NCBI GenBank assembly: GCA_000531095.1
Contig: HG799462.1
Coordinates: 871,551-935,550, forward strand
Reading direction: 5' to 3'
Length of the DNA: 64,000 bases
Origin: Gemmata massiliana
Lineage (GTDB): Bacteria > Planctomycetota > Planctomycetia > Gemmatales > Gemmataceae
The notes beneath the pieces were generated by a model. It made no database searches, was not told the DNA's origin, and saw only the letters and a program-made list of their open reading frames with translations. The position numbers and the translations under genes are program-made. Positions 17,678-26,693 of the stretch are shown here, piece by piece (position 1 is the first letter of the stretch; each line of letters opens with the position of its first letter).

Positions 17678-19447
17678 CTATGGTTCCACTTTTCCCACGG
17701 TTACCGCCGGCTTCGCCGAGAGCACCCGTAGTACGGGTAGCAGCGGGGCGAACGTCTTTTCGTCGTGCCAACTGTGGTCCGCGATCTTCAGGTGCCCGGG
17801 ACCAACACCCCCGCCCCCGAGCGTCGCGTCGAGCGGGAGCCACTGACCGTCCGCGAACACCTCGAACCACATGTGGTACGCGAGGTACGGCTTCCCGTCT
17901 TTCGCCGGGGCGTACACCAGACCCAACACTGTCCGCGATGGAACCCCGACCGCCCGGGACATCGCAGCCCCGAGCATCGCGTACTCGGTGCAGTCCCCGC
18001 TGAGCGTTTTCGCCACATTATCGGCGGTCGCCATCGCCTGAGAGAACTCGAACGCCTTCATGTTTCGGTGGACCCAGCGCTCGATCGCAACGGCCTTCTC
18101 CCAATCGGTCGCGGTCGCAGGTAATCCCCGCATGGCAGCCGCTGCGTGTCCCTTCACCCCATCGTTGTCCCAGTTGATGAAGTAGTTGCTCGCGGTGAAC
18201 TCTTTGCCCGGTGCAGGAAGCACGGCCGCTCCCTTAATCGGCCCGTGGGCCGCGGACACGTGCAATTCAAAGCTCTTCGCCTTGGCGTCCGGGTTCTTGA
18301 CCGTTTGTCGCGCGTCCTCCGCGAAAAGGGTACCCGGCTCGTCGTCCTTCGGGGCCGTTACCTTGTAGACGACGCTCCTACCCGCATGTATTCCAGGAAT
18401 CTCGCGATCCAAGCGAATCGATTGCGCGTTGAACAGTTCGACCGGCCGGGCCACGGCCACGGTCGCGGACTCCTTCGTGGTGCGCAGGAACGTGATTTTG
18501 CCACCGAAACCGGGGAAATCGAATTCCATTTTCAGCGGTTCAAACGTCTCCGCGTCCACCCAAGTCGTGGCGGGCGGCAGTTTGAAGTTCCCGACCGGTT
18601 CCATTCGAGAAACGAACCGCAGCAGCTTTCGGGCCGGTTCTTTCGGCCACAACGCCAGCGTTTCTTCCGCTTCCAGCGTGACCGTCATCTTCACCACGCG
18701 GTTCACGACACCGATGTACGCGGGGTAGTCGAAAGATGCGCCGGTCTTGAGCCGCTTCTCCTTAAAGAGAGCGGGTTCGCGAACGCACCCGACCACGCCT
18801 TCGGGCCAGGGGGTGTTGCTGGCGCCCTTTGCGGCTCCCTCACCCGTCACTTTGAGCGTTTTGCCGTCGACCACGCCGTTTAACACGAGCGCCTGGTCTT
18901 GGCCGATGCCTTGCCGCATCCCGGTAATCAGAACGTCGCCGTCCGTGTTTTCAACCGACGATTCCTCGCCCCACTGACTCACGACTTGCCCGAACCGCGA
19001 CACGGTAAATTTCTGATGCTTCACGCCGACGAGAAGTTCGCGGTCGTTCTGCTTGACCTTCTTCGCGCCCCACTGAACGTAGCCGATTCGCTGACCGTCC
19101 ACTGCGGCCGCGAACCAGTAGTCGAACACGATGCCGGCGTCAACTTTGGGCGTTCCCGGCGGGGGAACCGCGATCATTCCGGGTACGAGGCGCCCCGCAA
19201 CGGGTTGAGTAGACGGAGTGGTTGGTTGAGCGGGTGTCGTCGGTTGCGTTACAAGGGAAGGCACGTTCCCGTTGGGCCTGATGACAATGAACTTGGACGT
19301 GTCGTAGTTGGTGCCCCCCGATCCGCCGGCCGCCTTCGGGCGGATGACGAAGTTCTTCTGCTCGTCTACCTTGGTCGGTTGCGCGAAAGAATAGGCCGCG
19401 AACAGCGCACAGGCGGCTAAAGAGAGAAACGTGCCGAATCGCTGCAT
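17678..19447 (-). CDS. Secreted transglutaminase-like domain protein
   Basis: A 589-residue exported protein: signal peptide to about residue 22 (ending YSFAQ), a Thr/Pro linker, a beta-rich middle region, and a transglutaminase-like Cys protease-fold domain at about 430-560. The catalytic triad is visible as Cys in SGDCTEYA, His in AYHMWFEV and Asp in LPLDATLG. Such domains act as peptidases or in protein cross-linking; the target is unknown. It is transcribed away from the gene at 19839 and is probably monocistronic. Confidence 0.85.
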   Translation of the reverse strand: MQRFGTFLSLAACALFAAYSFAQPTKVDEQKNFVIRPKAAGGSGGTNYDTSKFIVIRPNGNVPSLVTQPTTPAQPTTPSTQPVAGRLVPGMIAVPPPGTPKVDAGIVFDYWFAAAVDGQRIGYVQWGAKKVKQNDRELLVGVKHQKFTVSRFGQVVSQWGEESSVENTDGDVLITGMRQGIGQDQALVLNGVVDGKTLKVTGEGAAKGASNTPWPEGVVGCVREPALFKEKRLKTGASFDYPAYIGVVNRVVKMTVTLEAEETLALWPKEPARKLLRFVSRMEPVGNFKLPPATTWVDAETFEPLKMEFDFPGFGGKITFLRTTKESATVAVARPVELFNAQSIRLDREIPGIHAGRSVVYKVTAPKDDEPGTLFAEDARQTVKNPDAKAKSFELHVSAAHGPIKGAAVLPAPGKEFTASNYFINWDNDGVKGHAAAAMRGLPATATDWEKAVAIERWVHRNMKAFEFSQAMATADNVAKTLSGDCTEYAMLGAAMSRAVGVPSRTVLGLVYAPAKDGKPYLAYHMWFEVFADGQWLPLDATLGGGGVGPGHLKIADHSWHDEKTFAPLLPVLRVLSAKPAVTVGKVEP

Positions 19448-19838
19448 GGATGAGTTCTCCCGTTGCGCCGTTGCGGTTCGCGAGAGCCGGGATCAGAGTG
19501 TCCGATCCCGCCTGTATCTTCATTCACACCGTGTCGCCCGCCGGCTTGATCCGTTCAACGAAATTCGCGCCGGGCGCGTTGGTAACGGGCGGTACCGCCG
19601 CGCCAGTGCCCCGATCATACACCGGTTCCGTAATCGGAACACCCGGACTTCGCGCCAGTTTCGTGCGCTTCGGACAAACGGCGCGCTATAATTCGGGCGG
19701 CAGGGACGCCAGCGACGCAAAATTGGGGCTAAGTTACAGTGCCCGGGGCTTTTCACCCAGACGCCGCCCGCCACGACGCGACACCACTGATTTCTGTCTC
19801 ACCCCGGGCTAAATTCCGTTGTCGCGCGAGGTGTCCCC
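19448..19838. other. Divergent intergenic region with a TATAAT box
   Basis: No gene is supported in this 391-nt gap between divergent genes. A TATAAT hexamer at 19687-19692 faces the plus-strand gene at 19839, without a convincing -35 box. The part from about 19740 to 19813 is bounded by GCCCGGGGC and CCCCGGGC and resembles the palindromic spacers elsewhere. Confidence 0.4.
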
Positions 19839-20465
19839 GTGACTCCTGACCGGCTGGCCACGCACCTGTCCGTTAACTCTTACGGCTCTTTCACGCTCAC
19901 GGACGCGATCCGTCCGGGGGCCGAACTGCCGGTGCGCCCGCGCCAGGGCTACCGTGTTGAAGTGTACCGCGATCAGCGTGCGAAACTGCGGCTCCCGATG
20001 CTCTCGGCCGCGGTCTCCGCGGAGCGGCTGTTCGAGACGTTCCTGGCGCTACTCGAACCGCTCGGTGAAGTCGTTCACGTCGTTCTGGAAAGCAGTCACG
20101 GGACGACCTCAGACGGGCACGCGGACTTGCGCCGCGAGCACATCGACTTGGCCGTTCTCACGAGCCACTTCTGTGAGTTCGAGGAACTGCTGACGCACGA
20201 CGGCTGCACCGGGGTCGCGGTTCTCGCGGACCGCCGGCCGATCGAGGTGCAGTTCGACGAACACAAGCTGTTTCACATTTACGCGCCGAACCTGAAGCCG
20301 TTCCGCCGCGTGTTGCGCGACCACGGCGTCCGCCGGCGCGAAACGCTCTCGCTGATTTCCGAAGCCGAGCACCTGCACCACACGACGGAGAGCTTCGCGG
20401 ACGATTTCCGCCAACTCGCGATGCGGACCGGCGTCGGCGATTTCGACCGCGTGTTCAGCGACTGA
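19839..20465 (+). CDS. Conserved-looking protein of unknown function
   Basis: A 208-residue soluble protein starting at GTG 19839. There is no signal peptide, membrane helix or recognised motif. The composition is balanced, with many acidic and His residues (VVLESSHG, HIDLAVLTSH, EAEHLHHTTESFADDF). Segments such as RPIEVQFDEHKLFHIYAPN look like alternating strands and helices of a compact cytosolic protein. It is followed by a good terminator and so is probably transcribed alone. Confidence 0.7.
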   Translation: MTPDRLATHLSVNSYGSFTLTDAIRPGAELPVRPRQGYRVEVYRDQRAKLRLPMLSAAVSAERLFETFLALLEPLGEVVHVVLESSHGTTSDGHADLRREHIDLAVLTSHFCEFEELLTHDGCTGVAVLADRRPIEVQFDEHKLFHIYAPNLKPFRRVLRDHGVRRRETLSLISEAEHLHHTTESFADDFRQLAMRTGVGDFDRVFSD

Positions 20466-20483
20466 AGTCGATCACACGACCGG

Positions 20484-20524
20484 AAGGCGAGCCGCGCAAC
20501 CCATATGCGGCTCGCCTTTTATTT
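20484..20524 (+). terminator. Intrinsic terminator after the 19839-20465 gene
   Basis: A perfect 12-bp stem (20484-20495 with 20507-20518, AAGGCGAGCCGC) and an 11-nt loop are followed by a T-rich tail (TTTTATTTTG). It starts 18 nt after the stop codon. Confidence 0.88.
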
Positions 20525-20562
20525 TGCCCCGGCTCTCACGACATCCATCACGTCTCGTCCGG

Positions 20563-20585
20563 CGCGCGGCTAACATTTGCTAACA
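20563..20585 (-). promoter_or_regulatory. 23-nt element with direct TGTTAGC repeats, copy 2
   Basis: This is the reverse complement of 11769-11791, identical over 23 nt. It lies between two convergent genes, so a simple promoter-operator role is not obvious. A single TGTTAGC also occurs on the plus strand at about 20667, and GCTAACA occurs at about 22335 in the next divergent spacer. Confidence 0.45.
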
Positions 20586-20812
20586 TTTCCGGCCCATCAA
20601 TTCGCCACATCTGCGACGCAAACTATTGGTAAAAAATCACTTGTGGCAATTTGGCCCAAAGTGAATGTTAGCTTTTCGGATACGAACGCGGACGCAGATA
20701 AATGTGCGTTGTTTTTGCGGCAAATGCCTGTTGCCACAATTCCTACCCCAAGTGTAAATTAGTTCACAAATTTTACAAGGGCAATTTAGGCGAGAGATGA
20801 ACCCGTCAAACC
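20586..20812. other. Low-GC spacer without a gene
   Basis: About 200 nt here are clearly richer in A and T than the surroundings (runs such as GGTAAAAAATCACTTG and ACAAATTTTACAAGG). A 9-bp inverted repeat TTGTGGCAA/TTGCCACAA lies at about 20640 and 20729. No credible reading frame is seen. It could be a small RNA locus, a protein-binding region or a remnant of acquired DNA. Confidence 0.4.
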
Positions 20813-20813
20813 A

Positions 20814-20945
20814 CACAGGGCAGGGCATCCGCCCTGTGCTATGAACGCACACCGCGGAACGGCGTGTAAGACATCAAGGGTGTTTGTCTTCGCCCCAGAG
20901 GGGCCGACTGACGTAGCACAGAGCCCCCGCCTGTGAACCAAACCG
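20814..20945. repeat. Palindromic spacer elements near the end of the PQQ-propeller gene
   Basis: An 8-bp stem CACAGGGC/GCCCTGTG spans 20814-20838. From about 20878 the sequence resembles the actA-actB spacer (GTGTTTGTC, CGCCCC, GGGGC). Both fall between convergent transcription units, so the first hairpin may also help terminate the minus-strand gene. Confidence 0.5.
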
Positions 20946-20956
20946 ATAACTGACTT

Positions 20957-22195
20957 TCACTTCTTCTCGATGCGGTACAGCGCTTTCTCGGTGCGAAGTA
21001 AGAGCGCGTCGCCATACACCGCGCAACTGGCCTGCGTCTTCTCGCCGAGCTTGTTCTTCGCGACCTCCTCGTAGCTCTCGCCCGGTTTGAACACGGTCGT
21101 CGTACCCGCCTCGTCCAACAGGTACACCAGACCGTCCGCGAGCAGCGGTGACGAGGAGAAATTCCCGCCGACGCGCTCGTTCCATCGCTCGGTGCCCTTT
21201 TTCGCGTCCAGACAACTCAGCACGCCGTTATCCGAGATCATGTACAGCGCGTCGTCGATCGCCAGGATTGACGGATTGAGCGGGACGTTCTTTTTGACCG
21301 TGAACGCGACGTGCGTGGCCGTCACGTCACCCTTCCCGTCCGGCTTAACGGCGATCAGATTCGCTGTGTTGTACCCGGTGCAAACGTAAACGAGGCCGTT
21401 CGCGTACACCGGCTTCGGCACCACGGAGTAGCCGCCACCGTAGGTCGCGCGCCAGATCTCCTTGCCGGTCTTCGGGTCGAGGGCCATCACGACTCCGCTC
21501 CCGGCGGAGACGAGTTGCTCCTGATCCTTCACTTTGATGAGTACCGGTGTGCTGAACGAGAACGGGTTCGCCCCGGTCTTGTTGTTCCGCGGCGTCTGCC
21601 ACGCGATCGCCCCGGTTGTCTTGTCGAGGGCGATCACGGCCTGTTTGTCGGTGCCATCAATGCTGAAAATGAGGTGATTCCCCGCAAGAACCGGCGACCC
21701 GCCGTTCCCGTGAACCGGGCTGTATTTGAGTTCCTGCTTGGCCCACACCTTGCTCCCGTCACTCGCGTTCAGGCACGCGGTACCCATGTGCCCGAAGTGA
21801 ACGTACACGTTGCCGCCCTCGACGATCGGCGTCGGGCTGGCGTGACTGTTCTTGCTGTGGGGTTTCGGCGCGTCCGCGCCCTGTTTGAACACCTCCTGAT
21901 CCCACACCGTGTCGCCGGTCTTCACATCAAGGCAGAGCGCGCGGAGCGAATACCCCTCACCCTGAGTGACCGCGGTCGTCAGATAAACCTTCTCGCCAGC
22001 GATCGCCGGCGACGACCAGCCCAACCCTGGAATTGGTTTGCGCCACGCCACGTTCTGCTTGGCACTCCACTCGGTCACCAGCTTCGCGTTCGCGTGCCCG
22101 TTCCCGGCCGGCCCGCGGAACTGGTTCCAGTCGACTGCGAGTAGAGTGGGAGCGAAGGCAAGCGAAAGCGCGAAGCAAGAGACAAAGCGGTGCAT
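20957..22195 (-). CDS. Secreted PQQ-type beta-propeller protein (BamB-like fold)
   Basis: A 412-residue exported protein with a signal peptide ending near residue 20 (LLAVDWNQFRG). The mature part is a beta-propeller with repeated blades. Each blade has a WxxE/WRA-type or LDxxTG motif, e.g. CLDVKTGDTVWDQE, ALDKTTGAIAWQTP, ALDPKTGKEIWRATYGG and CLDAKKGTERWNE. The DWNQFRGPAGNG start is common in planctomycete PQQ-like repeat proteins (family recollection). No residues proving PQQ binding or dehydrogenase activity can be named, so a binding or scaffold role is equally possible. Confidence 0.85.
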   Translation of the reverse strand: MHRFVSCFALSLAFAPTLLAVDWNQFRGPAGNGHANAKLVTEWSAKQNVAWRKPIPGLGWSSPAIAGEKVYLTTAVTQGEGYSLRALCLDVKTGDTVWDQEVFKQGADAPKPHSKNSHASPTPIVEGGNVYVHFGHMGTACLNASDGSKVWAKQELKYSPVHGNGGSPVLAGNHLIFSIDGTDKQAVIALDKTTGAIAWQTPRNNKTGANPFSFSTPVLIKVKDQEQLVSAGSGVVMALDPKTGKEIWRATYGGGYSVVPKPVYANGLVYVCTGYNTANLIAVKPDGKGDVTATHVAFTVKKNVPLNPSILAIDDALYMISDNGVLSCLDAKKGTERWNERVGGNFSSSPLLADGLVYLLDEAGTTTVFKPGESYEEVAKNKLGEKTQASCAVYGDALLLRTEKALYRIEKK

Positions 22196-22491
22196 GTGCG
22201 GACTCCGCGCGGAGAAGGGCTTTGGGGTGGGAGATTGTTGAACACTTTACGCTGAAACGAGCACCAAGTCCTTCCAAAAGTGAGCGAGCAGAAGGGGCAA
22301 AGCACGCGATTTTGAGACAAGACACGCGAACCGCGGCTAACAATTCTCCATATTCGGCCGGATCGTGCTGACATTCGGGTAACACGCGCAGCCAAAAATG
22401 CGCCTCAATTTCCAGGACGCGCCCTCGGACCCGAGCCGATAAGCGCTCACCAGCGCCCGACCACACTCGCGTCACGGGTAGAATAACCGCC

Positions 22492-23457
22492 ATGAAGCTC
22501 GTTGTGAAAACCATCCTGGTGCTGTTGGCACTCACGAGCGTGAGCATCATGGCCGCGCTCCAGTTCCACCCCGGCGCGGCAACCGAACCACCCCCACCCC
22601 CGGTCTTCGGGGACGCGACCATTCGCGCGAAAGCGGGCACGTCCGACATCGTCATCCGCACCACCGCGCGCACGGCCGGGGCGATTCACTCGCTGACGTG
22701 GGGCGGGAAAGAGTTCGTGGACAGTTTCGACCACGGGCGGCAGATCCAGTCCGCGTCGAACTTCGATAGCGGAAAGGAGTTCGTTCCCGAAGTGTTCAAC
22801 CCGACCGAAGCCGGGAGCCTGGCCGACGGGCGCGGGCCGACCTCCACGAGCAAACTGCTCGAACTGAGCGCCAAAGAAAACGAACTCACCACGCTCAACC
22901 GCATGGCGTTCTGGCTGAAGCCGGGAGAGAAATCACTGGGCAACCCGGCGCGGAACACGGTCGCGCTGTCGGACCACTACCTCACGAAGCGCGTCACCAT
23001 CGGCTTCAAGGGACTACCGCACGCGATCGAGTATCGCACCACGTTCCTGGTCCCGAACAGCGAGAAGCACACTTACGCACAGTTCGAGGCCGTTACCGGG
23101 TACATGCCGGCGGAGTTCAACACGTTCCTGCGGTTCGACTCGAAGAAGGGCCAGTTGCTCCCGCTGACCGACGGACCGGGTGAACAAGCCGACCCGGTCG
23201 TGCTGTCCAGCGCCGACCGCAAACACGCAATGGGCGTGTATGCTCCGGGGCTGCCCAGTAAGGGGTTTGAGGGAGCCGGGTACGGGCGGTTCCGCTTCGC
23301 GCCCGAAAAGGTGGTGAAGTGGAACTGCGTTTTCCGTTTGAAGAATCAAGACGGCGTGCCCGGCGGCGATCACCAGTTCCGGTGCTTCGTTGTCGTGGGC
23401 ACGGCGGCCGATTGTGAAGCGACGCTCGCCGCCTTACACAAAGAATTCACGAAGTAA
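22492..23457 (+). CDS. Secreted protein of unknown function
   Basis: A 321-residue protein with an N-terminal signal or anchor helix (about residues 3-23). A short Pro run (PPPPP at about 35) precedes a beta-rich domain with conserved-looking polar motifs such as LTWGGKEFVDSFDHGRQIQ and EVFNPTEAGS. The pattern is reminiscent of galactose-mutarotase-like sugar-binding folds, but I cannot confirm this. The ATG at 22492 opens the membrane segment. The 296-nt gap to the divergent gene before it should carry both promoters. Confidence 0.7.
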   Translation: MKLVVKTILVLLALTSVSIMAALQFHPGAATEPPPPPVFGDATIRAKAGTSDIVIRTTARTAGAIHSLTWGGKEFVDSFDHGRQIQSASNFDSGKEFVPEVFNPTEAGSLADGRGPTSTSKLLELSAKENELTTLNRMAFWLKPGEKSLGNPARNTVALSDHYLTKRVTIGFKGLPHAIEYRTTFLVPNSEKHTYAQFEAVTGYMPAEFNTFLRFDSKKGQLLPLTDGPGEQADPVVLSSADRKHAMGVYAPGLPSKGFEGAGYGRFRFAPEKVVKWNCVFRLKNQDGVPGGDHQFRCFVVVGTAADCEATLAALHKEFTK

Positions 23458-23638
23458 TGGACCCGCACGAGCCCCACCTGTTGCTTGCAGCGGCGGCGCG
23501 AAGCCCGTATCAAAACGGTTCCGATTGTAGCGACCGAGGGAAACGTACCGTGTGCGCAGAGGCACCGGTGTGGGCTGCTTTTCCTTTTGGGGTTCGCTAT
23601 TATCGCGCTCATCGGATGTGTCGCCACCCGAGGTCCGC

Positions 23639-24454
23639 GTGATCCGATTCAACTGTCCGAACTGCGGCCGTCACTACGAACTGCTCCCGGCACTCGCGTT
23701 CCTTCCGCTGGTGTGCAAACAGTGCGGCGAGCGCATCACGCCCCCCGCGCCGGAACCGGAACCTCCTCCGCCACCCGCACCGGTTTTACAGCAACCCGCC
23801 GCTCCGCCTCCCACGCCAAAGGCAACGTTGCCGGTCGCGAAGGTCGTTGCGCCTCCACCGCCCGTCGCAAAACCGCAGCCCCCCGCACCACCGGCCGACG
23901 ACGCGGACGAAGCGCTCGCGACGAACTCGGATTCGGCACCGGATATCGACTTCAACCTGAGCGGACCAACGGCCGCGGACCTCAGCAACGCGGCCCGCGC
24001 GCTACCTCCGGACGGCGTGAACCCCGCGACGGCATCGGAACTCGAAGGTACCGCCGGCTCGACTTCCAACACGCAAAAGTACACGCCCCCGGAAGTCGAT
24101 CTCAAGCTTCTCGGTACGGAACCGCCGCCCCCGCCTCCGAAACGCGCGCCCAAACCACCGGCTCCCGCTCCCGAGCCAGAAGTCGAAGAGCGGCCCGAAG
24201 CGACGCTGATGCCGTTTATCGTGGACTTCGTTGTGTTCGTGCTACTGGTCGTGGTTGGGATGTTTGTCGGCGAAATGCTGGCCCAAAAAACGACCGGTGC
24301 CGTTCTCTCCGAAGCGGGCTCTGCCCCAAAGTTCCCGCCGCCCGATCTGCTCATGTGGGGCGGGCCACCGGCCGTGTTCGCGCTGATCTATCTGCTACTC
24401 AGCAGCCGCAAACTCAGCGTGGGCGAGTGGCTCCGGCGCCGGCGCGCTCAGTAA
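23639..24454 (+). CDS. Zinc-ribbon membrane protein
   Basis: A 271-residue protein from GTG 23639, where the zinc ribbon begins at once (CPNCGRHYELLP, then CKQCGE). Residues about 40-195 are a Pro/Ala-rich low-complexity region. Two hydrophobic segments near the C-terminus (about 200-220 and 240-260) anchor it in the membrane, ending in basic residues. MJ0042-like zinc ribbons followed by Pro-rich stretches are frequent in planctomycetes (family recollection). Function unknown. An upstream ATG at 23552 would add 29 residues not typical of the family. Confidence 0.7.
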   Translation: MIRFNCPNCGRHYELLPALAFLPLVCKQCGERITPPAPEPEPPPPPAPVLQQPAAPPPTPKATLPVAKVVAPPPPVAKPQPPAPPADDADEALATNSDSAPDIDFNLSGPTAADLSNAARALPPDGVNPATASELEGTAGSTSNTQKYTPPEVDLKLLGTEPPPPPPKRAPKPPAPAPEPEVEERPEATLMPFIVDFVVFVLLVVVGMFVGEMLAQKTTGAVLSEAGSAPKFPPPDLLMWGGPPAVFALIYLLLSSRKLSVGEWLRRRRAQ

Positions 24455-24748
24455 CCCACGGCGAACGAAAACGGCGCCGGTTCGGTTCGATCGCCTTCTG
24501 CAACCGGCCGTCGCGCCGGTACGCCACGGGGAATTGCACGCATTTCTACTCGGACCGACACGCACCCTTGCGCCGTGTAAGCGCCCCTCCGAGATTCGCG
24601 CTCCGTAACACACTTTGCAATCCGACCTCCAACGGCGGGGTACCACGGGGCGCGAACCCCACTTCGCGCGAGTCGTGGCCCGGATTCGATATTCGTTGGT
24701 CGGGGCCGGCCACAGAAAACCGGCACCGGCAACCAACCCGCGAATGCC

Positions 24749-24786
24749 GCGGCCCGCCGGAACCACAGCTAGTTCCGGCGGGCCGC
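24749..24786 (-). terminator. Strong hairpin after the small lipoprotein gene
   Basis: A perfect 15-bp stem (24749-24763 with 24772-24786) with an 8-nt loop lies 16 nt beyond the minus-strand stop at 24803. There is no T-run on that strand, so termination may be imperfect. The 290 nt before it, to 24454, show no gene. Confidence 0.55.
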
Positions 24787-24802
24787 TGTCACGATTTAAG
24801 GG

Positions 24803-24991
24803 TTAGTGCTGCGGAGCGTTCTTGGGTGGAGGCGGGATCGGCGCGACGGACGGATCTCCGCGCCCGCCGCCCTTGTGTACCCCGTTCTTAGGGGCGTCCG
24901 TCGCTACCGGTTGTGTCGGGGTCGACGTGCCACAGCCGACGATTACGGCCGCGAGCCCCGCTGTCAGGAGAGCGTTGCGAAAGCGAATCAT
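24803..24991 (-). CDS. Small lipoprotein
   Basis: A 62-residue protein from the ATG at 24991. A hydrophobic signal (RNALLTAGLAAVIVGCG) ends in a lipobox with Cys at residue 20. The mature part is short, Gly/Pro-rich and probably unstructured. It follows the DUF1559 gene at 25192-26121 on the same strand after 200 nt. This is comparable to the DUF1559 and lipoprotein pair at 36.7-38.1 kb, although this protein is much shorter. Confidence 0.7.
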   Translation of the reverse strand: MIRFRNALLTAGLAAVIVGCGTSTPTQPVATDAPKNGVHKGGGRGDPSVAPIPPPPKNAPQH

Positions 24992-25191
24992 TATGGCTCC
25001 GTGAGCGGCGACCGGGTGCGGCCGCCGGTTATTAAGGGTGAACGTAACCGATTTCGGATGACTTGGAACGAGCCGCGACCGCGAGGGTGCGGGAGGCGCC
25101 TCCCGTTGCTGGTGCTCGCACCCAATATGGGGGGCTCCGTACCGCTCCCTCGCGGTCGCGGCTCGTCGAGCCGGTACGACGATCTCGATAC

Positions 25192-26121
25192 TTAGTTGCT
25201 GATGCTGGAGTAATCCGTGCTCTGGCCGTCCTGCATGCCGGCCATGCGCTGGAACGTGTACCAACTGTCGCTGTACCAGTCGGTGCTGGCACCGGAGAAC
25301 TTGCGGATCGTGCGGACGGACCCGTCGCACATCCCGAAGCACACGATCCCGGAGTGGTTGCTCGAGTAGTTGGTGAGCGAGCTGGTGGTCGGGATCGCCC
25401 ACGCCGTCGGGAGGTTGGACCCGCCCATCCAGCTCGAGACGAAGTCGCGGGTGCCGGGCGCGGTGCCGCCGAGGGTCTCGCCGAACGCGATCGTGTTGCT
25501 CGTCCCGTCCGTGATCCCGACGATGGTGGTCTTGGAGTTCTGCGTGTACGGCCCCTTCCACTGGTCCCAGAAGCTGTCGCCGGTCGCGCCGAGGGCGCCC
25601 GAGCTGGCCGCGTAGTTCGTGCGGCCCAGGGGCGTGGACGGGTCGAACCACGCATACGCGAGCGAGCCGGGGGTGGTGTAGTAGTACGCCATCACCCCGG
25701 TCGAGGGCGTGACGTCGGCCGTGTCCGACGGGCAGAGGAACGTCTTGATCCGGACCTGGGCCGGGCCGTAGGCCGAGCCCCACCACTCCCCGCCGGCCGC
25801 ACCGGGCGGGAGGATGAACTCGTTGGTCGGGATCTGGGTGTACACGTTGTCCTGCTCGATGTACGGCAGCAGGTACGCGAGCGTGCCTACGTAAGTGCTC
25901 ATGTTGATGCCCGGGGGCAGGTGCCCGTTGGCGCTGTCGTAACTGTGGGCCGCGAGGCTGATCTGCTTGAGGTTGTTCTGGCAGCTCATGCGCGCGGCGG
26001 CCTCGCGCACCTTCTGGACCGCGGGCAGCAGGAGCCCGATCAGGATGGCGATAATGGCGATCACCACCAGCAATTCAATGAGCGTGAATGCCGAGCGAAA
26101 ACGGCGCAGCCGAACCGACAT
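25192..26121 (-). CDS. DUF1559 family prepilin-like protein
   Basis: A 309-residue protein with a type IV prepilin N-terminus ([20 protein letters not shown]; the residue before the Phe is Ala, and Glu is at +5 of the mature form). The typical [18 protein letters not shown] helix follows, then the DUF1559 domain with LPPG and the C-terminal FGMCDGSVRTI. This family is expanded in planctomycetes and is of unknown function, probably forming surface or pseudopilus structures. The gene precedes a small lipoprotein on the same strand. Confidence 0.92.
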   Translation of the reverse strand: MSVRLRRFRSAFTLIELLVVIAIIAILIGLLLPAVQKVREAAARMSCQNNLKQISLAAHSYDSANGHLPPGINMSTYVGTLAYLLPYIEQDNVYTQIPTNEFILPPGAAGGEWWGSAYGPAQVRIKTFLCPSDTADVTPSTGVMAYYYTTPGSLAYAWFDPSTPLGRTNYAASSGALGATGDSFWDQWKGPYTQNSKTTIVGITDGTSNTIAFGETLGGTAPGTRDFVSSWMGGSNLPTAWAIPTTSSLTNYSSNHSGIVCFGMCDGSVRTIRKFSGASTDWYSDSWYTFQRMAGMQDGQSTDYSSISN

Positions 26122-26575
26122 GCGAATCTCCGAGTAAACGAACGAAAAGAATAGACTGAACCAGGCAAATCGGACTGGGAGCGAAAAGACACTATGGGCG
26201 GATGAAGGAGCGGGCAGGCTCTTTCGGGAGAGAGTGGGCGGACCTATTGCAGTTTACCTGCCAACGGCGCGGGGCTTACGCGCCGGGGAACTGAAAATGC
26301 TGCAAGTGGCATGTTTTACGTGCGTTCTGCGGGTTCAGTTTTTGGACTCTCATCCCGGGCACATAAGTTCCCCGCCGCGTCCCGCGACAGCGTGCTCGAA
26401 AATAGTGCACAAATGAACCAAATATGAAATGGGCGCAGCCACTCTCACAACCATAGGCGTGGGAAATCGTATTTGCGTCCGCCAAAGAAAATGGGCAAGG
26501 CGGTGAGAGATGAGTACCGGCATTAAGCGAGTTTGCGCCGGAGAGTGCAACCGGTTTTATGAGGGCTAATGCTCT

Positions 26576-26645
26576 CCACCCGCGCGTTAACACTCGCGGT
26601 TCGCCCGGAGCCTTTGGCGAACCGCGAGTGTTAACGCGCGGGTGG
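26576..26645. repeat. Perfect 30-bp inverted repeat
   Basis: Arms 26576-26605 and 26616-26645 are exact reverse complements with a 10-nt loop. It lies 49 nt beyond the stop of the DUF1501 gene and 455 nt before the start of the DUF1559 gene, both on the minus strand. As RNA it would form a very stable hairpin and could serve as a terminator of the DUF1501 gene, though no T-run follows. The remaining spacer 26122-26575 shows no gene. Confidence 0.85.
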
Positions 26646-26693
26646 GACGGAGTACCAGCAAAGGGTGCTAAAATCACGCCAAGCGGTCGCTCA

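Noticed and set aside
23485-24891. 468-residue frame overlapping the zinc-ribbon gene
   Set aside because: Low-complexity Arg/Thr/Pro composition; the overlapping frame has a zinc ribbon and membrane helices and is the real gene.
26276-26677. Frames across the 30-bp palindrome
   Set aside because: Their sequence is created by the inverted repeat itself (repeated PRV-type segments) and no start site or domain supports them.
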